From positions 4,221,729 through 4,285,728 of the forward strand of contig CM029386.1 of assembly GCA_017165825.1 (NCBI GenBank): 64,000 nt of DNA. The letters are read 5' to 3'. A program made the position numbers and the translations under genes. Source of the stretch: Hepsetus odoe (taxonomy: Eukaryota; Chordata; Actinopteri; Characiformes; Hepsetidae). Shown in pieces: positions 1 through 10,292 of the stretch (the stretch's first letter is position 1; every line of letters begins with the position of its first letter). The notes beneath the pieces were generated by a model. It made no database searches. It saw nothing but the letters and a program-made list of their open reading frames with translations, and was not told the DNA's origin.

Positions 1-369
1 AACAAATTCTTCAGGATAATGTTCAAGCATCAGTCACAAAGTTGAAGTTACGCACTTGTTGGATATTCCAACCAGACAGTGACTTAAAACACAGTTCAAT
101 ATCTACAAAGGCATTCACACAGAGAGAAAAGTACAATGTTCTGGAATGGCCATCACAGTCCCCTGACTTGAATATCATTGAAAGTCTATGGGATGATTTG
201 AAGCAGGCTGTCTATGCTCAACTCAGCAGCCTTCAAATTTAACTGAACTGGAGAGATTTTGTATGGAAGAATGGTCAAAAATACTATCCAAAGCTATCCA
301 GACACTCTTCAAAGGCTATAGGAGGCGTCTAGAGGCTGTAATATTTGCAAAAGGAGGTTCAACTAAGTA
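1..369 (+). pseudogene. Tc1/mariner-like transposase, 3' part (relic)
   Basis: The plus strand encodes the C-terminal end of a Tc1-family DDE transposase. The diagnostic stretch WPSQSPDLNIIESLWDDLK, which holds the last acidic catalytic residue in this superfamily, lies at about 148-205. After an in-frame stop near 242 the expected C-terminal residues continue in another frame to about 350. The gene is 5'-truncated by the window edge and broken, so it cannot be active. It is interrupted at 370 by a small Tigger-like element; its 3' untranslated part resumes at 682. Confidence 0.85.
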
Positions 370-679
370 TAGGTCCTCGTCGACTTACGACCTATCCAAT
401 TTACGACCAATCGACTTTACGACCATGATCGCAGCTCATATGTCTGGTAGCACAAATGTTGCCCAGCTGGGCATACGACAGTTTGCGCACCAGTTTCAGG
501 CAGCACTACCATTCCCGCGCGCGCTAAGCCGCTAACTGCTATCCCAGATTCGGTACACCCATGCGATCAACAGTTATGACGAAGCAATGGAGCGTACATA
601 TACATATGCGACTTACGACCAAATCGTGTTACGACCAGTCAGTCGTAACCAATCTTGGTTGTAAGTCGACAAGGACCTG
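370..679. mobile_element. Tigger/pogo-like MITE nested in the Tc1 relic
   Basis: The element has imperfect terminal inverted repeats. The left end reads taggtcctcgtcgacttacg, and the right end reverse-complements to caggtccttgtcgacttac. It is flanked by the dinucleotide TA (368-369 and 680-681), the target duplication of mariner/pogo elements. Repeated cttacgacc motifs lie inside both ends. At about 310 bp with no transposase it is non-autonomous. Confidence 0.75.
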
Positions 680-681
680 TA

Positions 682-960
682 TTGATGTAATATCTCTGTT
701 GGGGTGTCCAAATGTATGCACCTGTCGAATTTGTTATGATACATATTGCATATTTTCTGTTAATCCAGTGAAAGTGAAGTGAAAGTGAAGTGAAAGTAAA
801 CTGTAAACAATAAACTTAATGTCACTGCTGAAATGCTAATGTTTCCATAATGTGTGTCATCTATTAAAAGTAAGTTGCTACTTTGAAAGTTGAGCCAATG
901 ATAAACAAACATCCAAAGAATAATGAGGGGTTCCCAAACTTTTTCATATGACTGTATTAG
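682..960 (+). mobile_element. Tc1-like element, 3' end after the nested MITE
   Basis: This stretch continues the Tc1-like sequence interrupted at 370. It holds an AATAAA signal at about 808 and ends with the typical Tc1 3' terminus (ggggttcccaaactttttca, about 927-946). Together with 1-369 it is one 3' half of a transposon. Confidence 0.65.
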
Positions 961-1128
961 GTAGGGGATTTACTGCAGTTTCTTATCTATACATGTTTAG
1001 ACTATATATATTTCATTTTATATATCTATCTAATATATCTGTCTACTGCGATGGGCTTGGGACAAGTGGCAGAAAATGACTTACTGACTAATATATCTGT
1101 CTAATGGGTAATTATAATTTATTTCAAG

Positions 1129-1297
1129 GTTGGATAATTGTAAGCTCAGTAAGAATATATGTGAAGCACTGGCTTCAGTGCTCAGTTCACATTCAGCCCT
1201 GAAAGATCTGGACCTCAGTAACAATGACCTGCAGGATTCAGGAGTGGAGCTGCTCTGCTGGACTGTAGAGTTCACACTGTAAACTGGAGACTCTCAG
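1129..1297 (+). pseudogene. NLR-type LRR exon with frameshift and stop
   Basis: The exon is bounded by an AG acceptor (1127-1128) and a GTCAG donor. It encodes an NLR leucine-rich-repeat module (LSKNICEALASVL ... LKDLDLSNNDLQDSGVELL). It is 169 bp, two less than the 171 bp of its intact relatives. Two bases are missing after VELL, which shifts the frame to a stop (taa at about 1280), and aligned to the other exons an AAG codon has become TAG. It belongs to an NLR gene on the plus strand whose other exons are not in the window, unlike the minus-strand NLR genes further right. Confidence 0.8.
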
Positions 1298-1630
1298 GTC
1301 AGATTTTTGTCACTTCATCACTGAAGATAAAAATTAAGCTGTGATTTTCAGTGCTTTTCAAATAGAAAATGTTTAGGTAAAGATGATAATTGGATTGATA
1401 AAAAAAAAAAATGAATTAAGTCTTTCTTTAAACTGTAAGAGAGTTTCTTAATTTGAGACTTGGTTCTTCAGTTTTGTCCTCAGACTGTCTGGAAGATTTA
1501 CTGCTGCTGTCTCTCAGTTCATTAAGGGTCTTTAAGACAAGGGTCTATTGTGAAACGTGTTGTTGTAAAGACTCTTGTACATAAATATCGTAAAATATAC
1601 AGTTAATAATTAATTTATCTCTCTCTCTCT
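1298..1630 (+). other. Intron-like sequence of the left NLR relic
   Basis: No gene is seen. The first 40 bases match the sequence following the homologous donor near 11134-11170. The stretch ends in a (CT)n tract that precedes the next LRR exon fragment. Confidence 0.5.
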
Positions 1631-1672
1631 CTCTCTCTCTGCTCGGCTGGAGGATCCACTCGGCTCACTCAG
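1631..1672 (+). pseudogene. 3' stub of a second LRR exon
   Basis: About 40 bases match the end of the LRR exons at 50669-50842 and 10849-11022 (the module ending in ...SLSSLR) and are followed by a GTATGG donor. Everything upstream in the exon is replaced by a (CT)n microsatellite, so only the stub remains. Confidence 0.7.
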
Positions 1673-1745
1673 GTATGGACAACAGGGGTGTGTGTGAGTG
1701 AGTGAGTGAGTGTTGTTGTTTAGATTCTATAACTATTGAACAGTA

Positions 1746-1995
1746 AGTGCACTATAGTATAATGACTGTACAGTATAGTGTAGTACAGTAACATTACACT
1801 ATAGTATAATAAATGTCTGGTATATTGTAGTACAGTAGCAGTGCACTATATTGTAATTACTGTACAGTTTAGTGTAGTACAGTAACTGTGCATTATAGTA
1901 TGATAACTTCACAGTATAGTGTAGTACAGTAGCAGTACACTATAGTATAATAACTTTACAGTACAGAAACTGCACATTGTAGTGTAATAACTAAA
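1746..1995. repeat. Minisatellite, ~45-60 bp unit
   Basis: Five to six imperfect copies of a unit built from cactatagtataataact and gtacagtatagtgtagtaca motifs occur head to tail. The core actatagt is near-palindromic. No coding function is seen. Confidence 0.75.
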
Positions 1996-2276
1996 CTATA
2001 GCTACAACTGAGGACAAGCGTCCTGCAGAGTCCCTACACACAGAATTTTGCAAAAAACTATTAACCGCTTAAAGAAGAATATTAAAAATGTGATCAGTAT
2101 ATGCTTGAGTAAGAGCAGTGAATCATTAATTTCAGCTCAGCTAGAGTCAGGTACAGTTTTGACCTTGACTGGAACAAACCTACCTAAAACTGGAGGGATG
2201 GAGGGACTGTAGAAAGAAAGGATGCTATCAGGACAGGAGAGCTTGATGGAATCATACAGAGGAGAGGAAAGTAAGA

Positions 2277-3362
2277 TAAGGCAGACCAAATGTTTTGAGA
2301 ATGACACAAATATTAATTTTCACAAGGTTTTCTGCCTCATTTGTTATGTTGGTAATTTGCATTTGAAGAAAAATATCTTTCCAGCATGAGGGAGCTCTGG
2401 GCCAGTAGGCAAAAGTAAGAACTAAGCGTGTCTGTAACGCGCCGGTGCCAGCGAGGTCGCTGGGCACCTGTGTGCGAGCCCCGCCCCCCGCCACGTGACA
2501 GAATGACTCCGTGAATCGGAGCAGGACGCGGGTCCTTGCGTGTTTGCTCACGGAGTCATTCTAGTTCATTACAACGCCAGTCCCCCGGAAGGGGACTTCG
2601 CGGATCGTGAGTTCCTTTGGTTCGGAGGGGCACAGGAGCTGGCTCCCACGTAGGCACTGCGGGATGCGGGCCTGCGATTCCGGCTCACGTGTCTGCTCTG
2701 GGAGGAGCTCACGGGGTTCCGGCTTCACCGCGGAGGCGGCGGAGTTTCTCGAGTTTTTAGTTCTCTCGGGTCTTTTTTTGGGTTTTTTTGGTTCTCTCGG
2801 GTCTCTTGGGTTTTTTGGGGTTTTTTGTTCTTTTTGGGTTCGGGGGGATCCTGCCTTGGACGAGGCAGGATCTGGCGCCCCGGAGTAGGCGCCATTGGGG
2901 AGGGGCATCTGTAACGCGCCGGTGCCAACGAGGTCGCTGGGCACCTGTGTGCGAGCCCCGCCCCCCGCCACGTGACAGTGTCAGGGAAACAAAACATTTA
3001 GATTTTAGGTTAATTGCCAGGAAACTCTCAAGTCCTTAATCTTTAAGAGTTTGTGGTCAATCCTCAAGATGCGGATGGAAAAACCCACAAATTCTGACAA
3101 ACTTCAAGCTTTGATTCTGCAAGAATGGCCCAGAAGTTGATTGACAGCATGTCAGGGTGAATTGCAGAAGAACCAACAGAACAAATATGAACTCTTCACA
3201 TAAAGTTAATGTAGTTGTCAAGAAAAGACTTTGCAACTTAGGAATTACCTGTAATTCTACTTCAGTTACCACAGAAACACCTGACAAAAAGATAGAAACA
3301 CTGAGGCAGCAAACTTTGTGGAAACCAATTCTTGTTTCAAAGGTTTTGGCAACGTCTGTATG
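2277..3362. mobile_element. Tc1-like transposon relic hosting a TRIM element
   Basis: The left flank (2277-2432) begins with a fish Tc1-type end (aaatgttttgagaatgacac). The right flank (2983-3362) ends with the reverse-complementary end, ggttttggcaacgtctgta. Between them the transposase is deleted and a TRIM-like LTR element is inserted at 2433-2977. Family assignment rests on recognising the terminal sequence. Confidence 0.6.
2433..2977 (+). mobile_element. TRIM-like miniature LTR element
   Basis: Two nearly identical 68-bp direct repeats, 2433-2500 and 2910-2977, start TGTAACG and end GTGACA. They flank a 409-bp interior. The whole is bracketed by a perfect 5-bp duplication, GTGTC (2428-2432 and 2978-2982). 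A purine-rich ggggagggg lies just before the right repeat, as a polypurine tract should. The GC-rich interior has no convincing protein, contains a G/T-rich tract (2755-2845) and an inverted repeat around 2849-2872. Its ends resemble the other LTRs in this window. Confidence 0.75.
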
Positions 3363-3639
3363 TCCATCTAGATTTCTGTATTTAGTATCACAGCCTTCTT
3401 ACAGGGCTTACAGAAAAACAAATGAAAGTTAATGTCATGAAGGGTTTACAGAACGTCCAGGAGCAGGATTGGATCCCCTTGTAGAAATACATTTCTTTTT
3501 TGAATACATTAACACAAAAATACATATAGACACCTACACATACACATACACACTCGCACACACACAAACACACTCACTCACAGTTGGCAAATCCCAGACT
3601 GGTAAATTGTTCTGAGGTACACTTTAATTAAATTGACAA

Positions 3640-3838
3640 CCCTTGTCATTGCACAACAGACAATGAACCACAACTAAATTGGACCTCTGCATTTAACTCA
3701 TGCACACTCAAACACCATGCAGCAATTGAAAGCGCCCAGGGAGCAGTGATGGGGTACCTCAGGGCAACCTATTGGGAAGGGGTTCGAACCCCCGCTCCTC
3801 CGGTCATGTGGCCAACGCCCTAACCACTAGGCCACTGC
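3640..3838 (-). mobile_element. tRNA-derived SINE (tail b)
   Basis: On the minus strand a tRNA-like head with an A-box-like ggcctagtggttaggg and a B-box-like gggttcgaacccc is followed by the 'aatgcagaggtcc ... ggttcattg' body. No protein is encoded. Confidence 0.75.
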
Positions 3839-4051
3839 TTTTTTGTAAAGGAAAATGAAAGAACTCTGTACTAGTATTAAGATCATGACATACTTCACTC
3901 CCCGGGGGTTTTCAATAGCTGCCCCCTTTCCACATTTCTGCTCAAAAACACAAAACTGAGGTTTTAGTAAGAAAATTGGGCGCTTTTCATCTGACTCTTA
4001 ATACTTCTCACTCCTTCATCCTTCATTCTTCTCCCGTCATCTGTGAGCCCT

Positions 4052-4205
4052 TCGGAGCAGCAGTGGCCTAGTGGATAGGGAGTTGGCCATGGGATTGGAA
4101 GATTGTGGGATTGAACTCCCTGCCAGTAGCTTGCCCTGAGGTACCCTTGAGCCAGGTACTGTCACTGCTCACCCTGGGTACTTTCAATAGCTGTGTTGCA
4201 AGGCT
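4052..4205 (+). mobile_element. tRNA-derived SINE fragment
   Basis: The head (cagtggcctagtggataggg and a degenerate B box near 4110) and part of the body are recognisable. The 3' tail is lost and the copy is diverged. Confidence 0.6.
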
Positions 4206-4337
4206 GTTTGCTGTGTTATTCTAGGTGCTTGAGAGGGTATTACTTTTTGGTTGCTTTGGTGTTATGTTATCTCAGGTAGTTGTTGGATATGTAGCACAAT
4301 TAAAATCCTTAATTTTGTAAATATACTTTATATCATG

Positions 4338-4565
4338 TGGTTAGGGCGTCGGCCACATGATCGGAGGGTCGGGGGGTTCGAACCCCTTCCCAATAGGTTG
4401 CCCTGAGGTACCCTTGAGCAAGGTGCCGTCCCCGTCCCGCTCCTCCCTGCAATGGGCTGGCGACCTGTCCAGGGTGCGTCCCCCGTCCTCGCCCTGTGTG
4501 CGCTGGGTTGGACGCCAGCACTCCCCCGCGACCCCGTTTGGGACAAGCGGCAGATAATGGATGGA
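4338..4565 (+). mobile_element. tRNA-derived SINE (RTE-like ggatgga tail)
   Basis: A SINE lacking only the first bases of the tRNA-like head is bracketed by a 12-bp target duplication, ctttatatcatg, at 4326-4337 and 4566-4577. The 3' half (gcgatgggctggcgacctg-type sequence, ending atggatgga) resembles the 3' end of fish RTE LINEs, which probably supplied its reverse transcriptase. Confidence 0.85.
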
Positions 4566-4891
4566 CTTTATATCATGTTCAAATATTTAAAACATTAACA
4601 ATTACTGCATGTCCCAAATAAACACATTTTAATGGAACATTTTTATTGATGTTGTAATGGATGTCCATGTGGTGGAACTCACAGCAGCGGAGGCCAAAGC
4701 ACAGCCTACCAGAACCGTTGGACATTTTTGACCCCCCTACAATCACTCCTAAAGGGGAGAAGAACCTTTTAACATGTTTTGCATCATGATCCGAGTTTGT
4801 ATTACACCACATACTCCAGTTAATACTGATATTAGAAACAGGAGATCAGTTGTAGAAGTTGCAGAAGATGATTACTGATGATTTTTAGGTA

Positions 4892-5135
4892 GGGCAGTGG
4901 TGGCCTAGTGGTTAGGGCGTTGGCCACGTGCTCAGCGGATCGGGGGTTCAAACCCCTTCCCAGTGGGTTGTCCAGAGGTACCCTTGAGAAAGGTGCCGTC
5001 CCCGTCCCGCTCCTCCCTGCGATGGGCTGGCAACCTGTTCAGGGTGTGTCCCTTGTCCTCGCCCTGTGTGCGTTGGGTTGGCCTCCAGCACTCCCCCGTG
5101 ACACTGTTTGGGACAAGTGGCAGAAAATGGATGGA
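4892..5135 (+). mobile_element. tRNA-derived SINE (RTE-like ggatgga tail)
   Basis: A complete copy of the same SINE type has an A-box-like stretch at about 4900-4915, a B box gggttcaaacccc near 4944 and an atggatgga 3' end. Confidence 0.8.
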
Positions 5136-5297
5136 TTTTCAGAAAGCTCATTTACTCTGGGTGAGTAAATGACATGAATTAAAATCTAATGCAAGTTTTA
5201 ATACTAATTAAATAGTAAGTAAAATATCACTTGTTTTGTGGAGAGGTCTGAGCCTGAGTCCAAAATCTTTTCTATGTCAGAAACCAAATGAAGTCAA

Positions 5298-5700
5298 AGA
5301 AATGCAGCAAAACCACTTTAATGACCAGTTCTAGCAGTTGTGGTCCAGTGGGAGCAGCTCCAATTTGCTGATCCCTACTTTACATACTTTACATCCTCCT
5401 TTGAAATGTACATTAATCTAACCCATTAATGGTTTTCCACCAATATTTCCTAATGCCATCATGATTGACACCTTTGTTTCCACACCTTTAACATATCTCT
5501 ACCAATAAACAAAATTCATAAAGCTGCCACCCTAATCCTGATGACATTCTGCCTTATCTGCTACCAGTATTTCAAGGCTGTCTTCCTTTGAGTTTTCATT
5601 TAGGAATGTAACCGTTCACAGATGTGGCTGTTTGCCATCTTCTTGGGGTCAGATTTAGGTCAACAAACTCTATGAAATCAGTAGCGTGAGACACTGTAAG
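5298..5700 (+). pseudogene. Unidentified membrane-protein-like fragment, third copy
   Basis: The plus-strand translation matches, with many stops, the minus-strand reading frames at 13330-13662 and 29549-29941 (shared LICYQYFKAVFL and GSDLGQQTL). It is the most decayed of three copies. I do not recognise the family; it could be a gene fragment or part of an unrecognised repeat. Confidence 0.5.
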
Positions 5701-6293
5701 ACATGGACAAAAATAAAGGGATTTATATATAAGCCTTGTCATACTTTGCAGGCATTGCACTGATTATCCGTAGACAATATTTATAAACCCAAAAGCACAA
5801 TATATTCCTAACTGTAGTGATTCCTTTACAAAATGGAAACAATGTAAAATATGTTGAATATTTTGTGACATACTTGCGTCTCCAGGGAATATCAACATCT
5901 AGATAATTATATGTGATCTCCTCCCCAGATTTTGTGTCTCTTAAAGCAAAAAAGGCACAAGTGTGGCCTACATTCTACAAACATTTTCTTCATTTTGCAG
6001 TCGGGGTTAATGTGGTCTAGTTGGTAGACATTAACTAGTCTACCAAGAGACCCATTGTCTCTTCCAGAATCAATACTGAATTTGAACAAACAGAAGATAG
6101 TTACTGACAAAAATATATTTTAGTCATAATAGAGTTATAAAATTATTATGAAATTATTATGAAACCTTATTATTACTAAGGCTGCTTCTTCCTCTTTTAG
6201 CCAAGACAACTCATACAAACTGTGCAGAATTCACACAGACAGCCATGATCATACATTGAGATACGGAACATGACAGTTTGTTAAATAGATAGT
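5701..6293. other. No recognisable gene
   Basis: The stretch is AT-rich, with only short reading frames and no recognisable domain or repeat structure. Confidence 0.4.
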
Positions 6294-6553
6294 CAGTCAG
6301 TCAGTCATTCAGACATTTTCTGCCGCTTGTCCCAAGCAGGGTCGCGGGGGGTGCTGGAGTCCATCCCAGCACACACAGGGCGAAGGACGGGGTACACACC
6401 CTGGACAGGTCGCCAGTCCATCGCAGGGAGGAGTGTGAAGGGGATGGCACCTTGCTCAAGGGTACCTCAGAGCACCTATCGGGAAGGGGTTCGAACTCAC
6501 CATTCCTCCAATCATGTGGCCAAAGCCCTAACCAATAGGCCACCACTGCCCCT
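6294..6553 (-). mobile_element. tRNA-derived SINE (RTE-like tail)
   Basis: This is a minus-strand SINE with tRNA-like head, RTE-like tail and a (CAGT)n-containing 3' end. It is flanked by the 13-bp duplication ttaaatagatagt at 6281-6293 and 6554-6566, which shows a clean target-primed insertion. Confidence 0.85.
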
Positions 6554-6566
6554 TAAATAGATAGTA

Positions 6567-7015
6567 AACTAAAAAAAGAAAGGAAGAAATGTGCTACAGG
6601 CCAATGTATGTATAGAAGTCAAGGTGAAAAAAGATTAGGACAAATATTCCAAAATTATACTGAATTTTAAGATGTCTGGACTTCATCCATTCACTCTTCT
6701 TCACAGTGAACCCAAACTGCAGAATGATTTTGATTCTAAATGACTGTCACTGTGCTTTTCTGATTTTCTGCATTAGCTCTTTAAAAAAAATAACACAGCA
6801 AATGACAGCTGTTACACATTTAACTAAAAATACTCAAATCTTAGATAATGGGTGGGGACTACTGAGATTTTTTTTTGTGGGGAGGGTCAGTATGAGGAAA
6901 TAAACATGATACAATGGTTAACTTTGTGGAGACTCAATTTTAGGTCCCCACATTGACACACAGGTTTGTGAGCACCCACACACACACACACAAACTCAGA
7001 CATGCACAAAGGAGG
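6567..7015 (-). other. Sequence downstream of the B30.2 exon
   Basis: This probably includes the 3' untranslated region of the NLR gene. A (CA)n tract lies near 6976-6994. I found no clear AATAAA on the minus strand, so the transcript end is undefined. Confidence 0.35.
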
Positions 7016-7557
7016 TTATTCTATCTCACACAGATGCACTGAGGAGAAGTGATAAAGATAAAACCCAGCACAGGGCGGTTCAGTGAAAGTGGTGTTGAGT
7101 GTGTGTAAGTGTGTGAGTGTGTGTGTGTCAAAGGAGACACTGTAGAAGGACAGAGTGCCAGCAGGACAGTCTACATACACTCCTACTCTTTTAGATCTGG
7201 AGGGAGGAGGAGGGAAAACAGTGCTGTCATTATTGTGAAAAACAAATAATCTGTTATTAGAGCAGATCAGACTCCAAGACTTTTCATTTCGTCCAAACCA
7301 ACAGTCTCCACTCCCTCCTTTCCTCCTGATTGATTTATGAGTCACTGATACTCCAACACCATCTCCGCTCCACTGGACCTCCCAGTAACAGCGTCCACTC
7401 ACACTCTCTCTACACAAAACCTGCTGATACTCTTCAAATTTGTCTGGATGATCAGGATATGACTGTGTCTCCGACACACACTTCACCGTCCTGTTCTCCT
7501 CAGAGAGAGAGAGGAGTGTGTGTGCTGTGTTTGGATCCAGTGTGAACTCACAGCCAT
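7016..7557 (-). CDS. NLR B30.2 (PRY-SPRY) terminal exon
   Basis: The terminal coding exon of the NLR gene encodes about 180 residues of a B30.2 domain, a ligand-binding beta-sandwich shared with TRIM proteins. The PRY part starts GCEFTLDPNTAHTLLSLSE. The SPRY part has the WEVQW core, then a VGVYVDCPAGTLSFYSV strand corresponding to the usual LDY-AGTLSFY motif, and ends at a TAA stop. The acceptor is a cag at 7558-7560. The exon starts in the phase left by the linker exon at 9433-9479 (one base T plus AT gives Tyr), which supports both exons. The exon is intact, although LINE and LTR debris separates it from the LRRs. In fish NLRs this domain is thought to take part in pathogen or host-factor recognition. 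Confidence 0.9.
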
Positions 7558-7824
7558 CTGCACACAAGAAGAGACACAACACAGTGTTTTAGTTTCAGTT
7601 TCAGTTCATCTCCAAATTGGACACTATTCAAACTGGTTGCTGTAAAACTGGACACTGTCTTTTCTGGAAGGTTTTCCACTGAAGACAGCAAGATGTGTCT
7701 TTAATGTCCCAAGTTGTGTCCCACTAAGCATCTCCTGTAGGACCAGGATAAGGCTAGACAATTCCCTGCAGCTGCTTATATTAGCTTTAAATCTTGACAA
7801 GAACAGTCCTGCATCTTTCTCATG
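7558..7824 (-). other. NLR intron, 3' part
   Basis: Intronic sequence between the linker and B30.2 exons. Nothing else is recognisable. Confidence 0.4.
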
Positions 7825-9335
7825 GAAGCATGGAGATGTTTAGGGGAGATGGCAGTGAAGATTCTGACCAGAGTGATTAACACAATCTTGGAAAGTGAGA
7901 GGATGCGTGAGGAGTGGAGATGAAGTGTACTGGTACCGATCTTCAAGAATAAAGGTGATGCACAGAGCTGTAGTAACTATAGAGGGATAAAGTTGATCAG
8001 CCACACCATGAAGTTGTGGGAAAGAGTAGTGGAAGCTAGGTTAAGAAAATAGGTGATGATTAGTGAACAGCAGTATGGGTTTATGCTGAGAAAGAGCACC
8101 ACAGATGCAGTGTTTGCTCTGAGAGTGTTGATGGAGAAGTACAGAGAAGGTCAGAACAAGTTACATTGTGCCTTTGTGGACTTGGAGAAAGCATATGACA
8201 GGATGCCTAGAGAGGAGTTGTGGTTTTGTATGAGGAAGTCTGGTGTTACAGAGAAGTATGTGAGAGTAGTTCAGGATATGTATGAGGGCAGTGTAACAGT
8301 GGTGAGATCTGCAGTGGGAGTGATGGATGCTTTTAAGGTAGAGGTTGGATTACATCAAGGATCAGGACTGAGAACATTCTTGTTGGCAATAGGACAGGTT
8401 GACGGACGAGGTTAGACAGGAGTCTCTGTGGACGCTGATGTTTGCTGATGATATTGTAATCTGCAGTGTGTAACGGTGGCGGGGTGCAGGGAGGACGCCA
8501 ATGCTGAGCCAGGAGTTTGAAACGTAACTTTATTAACTATATTTACAAAAACAAGAAACTAGGACTGCAGTCTTAACTAAAACAAGGGACTGCAGCCTAA
8601 ACCAAGATACCAGATACCCAAACACAAAACCACCACAGTGTGTAGGCAGAGCCTAACAAATGAGCCGCGCTCTGTTCTGACTCATCGGGGCTTAAATAGT
8701 CAGCCCCAATGAAACACACCTGTGCCTTCATTAGCTCAGGTGTGTTCAGTCAGAACAGAGCGCCCTCTATCGTGCACAAAACACCTGATCCGTGACACAG
8801 TGAGAGTAGGGAGCAGCTTGAGGAGAACCTGGAGAGATGGAGATCTGCTTTGACTATAGGTCAAGGACAGAATACATGAATGTGAATAAAAGCAAAGAAA
8901 GTGGAGCGGTTAGGATGCAGGGAGTAGAGGTGACAAAGGTGGAGGAGTTTAAATGCTCTAAATACTTTAAATAAAAGAGAGGTGAAGAAGAGAGTGCAGG
9001 CAGGTTGGAATGGGTGAAGAAGATTGGCTGGAGTGATTTGTGACAAACGGGTACCAGCGAGAGTAAAATGGAAGGTTTACAAGACAGTAGTGAGACCAGC
9101 AATATTGTATGGGTTGGAGACGGTGGCTCTGACAAAAAGGCAGGAGGCAGAGCTGGAGGTGTCAGAGTTCAAAATGTTGAGATTTTTGTTGGGTGTGACG
9201 AGGATGGACAGGATTAGAAATGAGTATATTAGAGGGACAGCTCAGGTTAGATGTTCTGGAGATAAGGTTAGAGAAGCAAGGTTAAGTTGGTTTGGACATG
9301 TGCAGAGGAGAAATGAGGATTATATTGGAAGGAAA
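7825..9335 (+). pseudogene. RTE-clade-like LINE reverse transcriptase relic
   Basis: The plus strand encodes fragments of a non-LTR reverse transcriptase. An N-terminal palm/fingers part (QYGFMLRKSTTDAVFALRVL ... FVDLEKAYDRMPREELW) occupies 8053-8400. A degraded catalytic segment (fadd-type, gatgatattgtaatctgc) lies near 8445-8465. After a nested LTR the C-terminal region follows (VVRPAILYGLETVALTKRQE ... WFGHVQRRNEDYIGR, 9024-9330). The C-terminal motif set fits the RTE/Expander-type elements of fish; clade assignment is from memory of the family. It is truncated at both ends, frameshifted, and lies in the NLR intron. Confidence 0.8.
8469..8797 (-). mobile_element. Solo LTR (329 bp) inside the RTE relic
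   Basis: The ends are TGTAACGG and CCGTGACA, flanked by the 5-bp duplication CAGTG (8464-8468 and 8798-8802). On the minus strand it has a TATA-like ctatttaagcc and an AATAAAGTTA polyadenylation signal in LTR order. It is the same family and length as the left LTR of the 42.7-46.7 kb element once that LTR's nested repeat is removed. Confidence 0.9.
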
Positions 9336-9432
9336 AGAAAAAGAGCAAACGGTGTGTGTATTTGTGTGTAGTTAATGTTTTGCTTTTGTAATTAATGGCA
9401 TGTAGTGTGTGTGTCTGTCTGTATAAACTTAC

Positions 9433-9479
9433 ATTTTCTTAGTCCTGGCTTGATTCTGACCTCCCCTCCATGTTCCACT
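9433..9479 (-). CDS. NLR linker exon between LRRs and B30.2
   Basis: A 47-bp exon encodes VEHGGEVRIKPGLRK, matching the short basic linker that precedes B30.2 in fish NLR proteins. The acceptor is tag after a (TG)n-rich tract; the donor is GTAAGT. It takes two bases (AG) from an LRR exon and passes one base to the B30.2 exon, so it converts the splice phase. It is too short for ordinary ORF detection. A LINE fragment begins only about 15 bp upstream of it in gene orientation. Confidence 0.8.
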
Positions 9480-9494
9480 CTAAAGACACACACA

Positions 9495-10292
9495 CACAAA
9501 ATGCTCTGTACAAAAAGGGCCTCAGTCGTCTTCACCTGCTAAGGCAGCTGAGGTCCTTTGGAGTAAACAAAAATCTCTTGAGGACATTTTATGACACTGT
9601 GGTGGCGTCGGCTGTTTTTTATGCTGTGGTCTGCTGGTGTGGAAGAGTCGCAGTGAGGGACAGAGGGAAACTAAACAAACTGGTCAAGAGGGCCAGCTCT
9701 GTCCTGGACTGCCCGCTCAAGTCCATCGAGCAGGTAGGGGAGGAGAGGATGTTATCCAAACTAACATCCATCATGGACAACACCTGCCACCCCCTACACG
9801 AGACTGTACGAGCACTGAGCAGCTCGTTCAGCAGCAGACTGTTACACCCGCAGTGTAAGTAGGAGCTACCGCAGGTCATTCCTACCTGCAGCAATAAGAC
9901 TCCACAACTCATCATAACATTACATTACTTGTTTTATTATTATATATTATTATTATTACACTTATCTTGCTACTTGTTTATTTATATATATTTATAATTT
10001 ATTTAAAACTTATTTATTATCGTGTATTATTACTGTGTACTGTATATATGGTCACCTAATTCTCCTTGTAGATATGTATATGTATATATGTTTATATAGA
10101 TAGATAGATTATTTATTATTTATAGCTCCTGTACTTTCTTCTGTACTTGTTCCTCTTTCCTTATATCTCTATTTTTATATATCTTTTTTCTATTCCTTTT
10201 CTGTACATCTGTCACTTTTATAAGAGCCCTGTAATGCCCAAATTTCCCATTCGTGGGATAATAAAAGATTACTCTACTCTACTCTACTCTAC
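9495..10292 (+). pseudogene. 5'-truncated L2/Rex1-like LINE 3' end
   Basis: The fragment encodes the C-terminal tail of a LINE reverse transcriptase (SRLHLLRQLRSFGVNKNLLR ... FYAVVCWCGRVAVRDRGKLN, 9506-9858) that closely matches the end of the element at 46845-50126. A 3' untranslated region follows, ending tttcccattcgtgggataat and a (CTACT)n tail. 5' truncation is typical of target-primed reverse transcription. It lies in the NLR intron. Confidence 0.85.

Noticed and set aside
2561..2997. Overlapping Arg/Lys/Pro-rich ORFs on both strands
   Set aside because: They lie inside the GC-rich TRIM-like element; the repetitive composition keeps frames open by chance.
4338..4420. Cellular tRNA gene
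   Set aside because: A- and B-box-like motifs are present, but no cloverleaf is apparent and the sequence continues into a SINE body.
4328..5172. Several 60-90 codon ORFs near 4.3-5.2 kb on both strands
   Set aside because: All fall within tRNA-derived SINEs and recur at 6.3 and 60.6 kb in either orientation; they are not genes.
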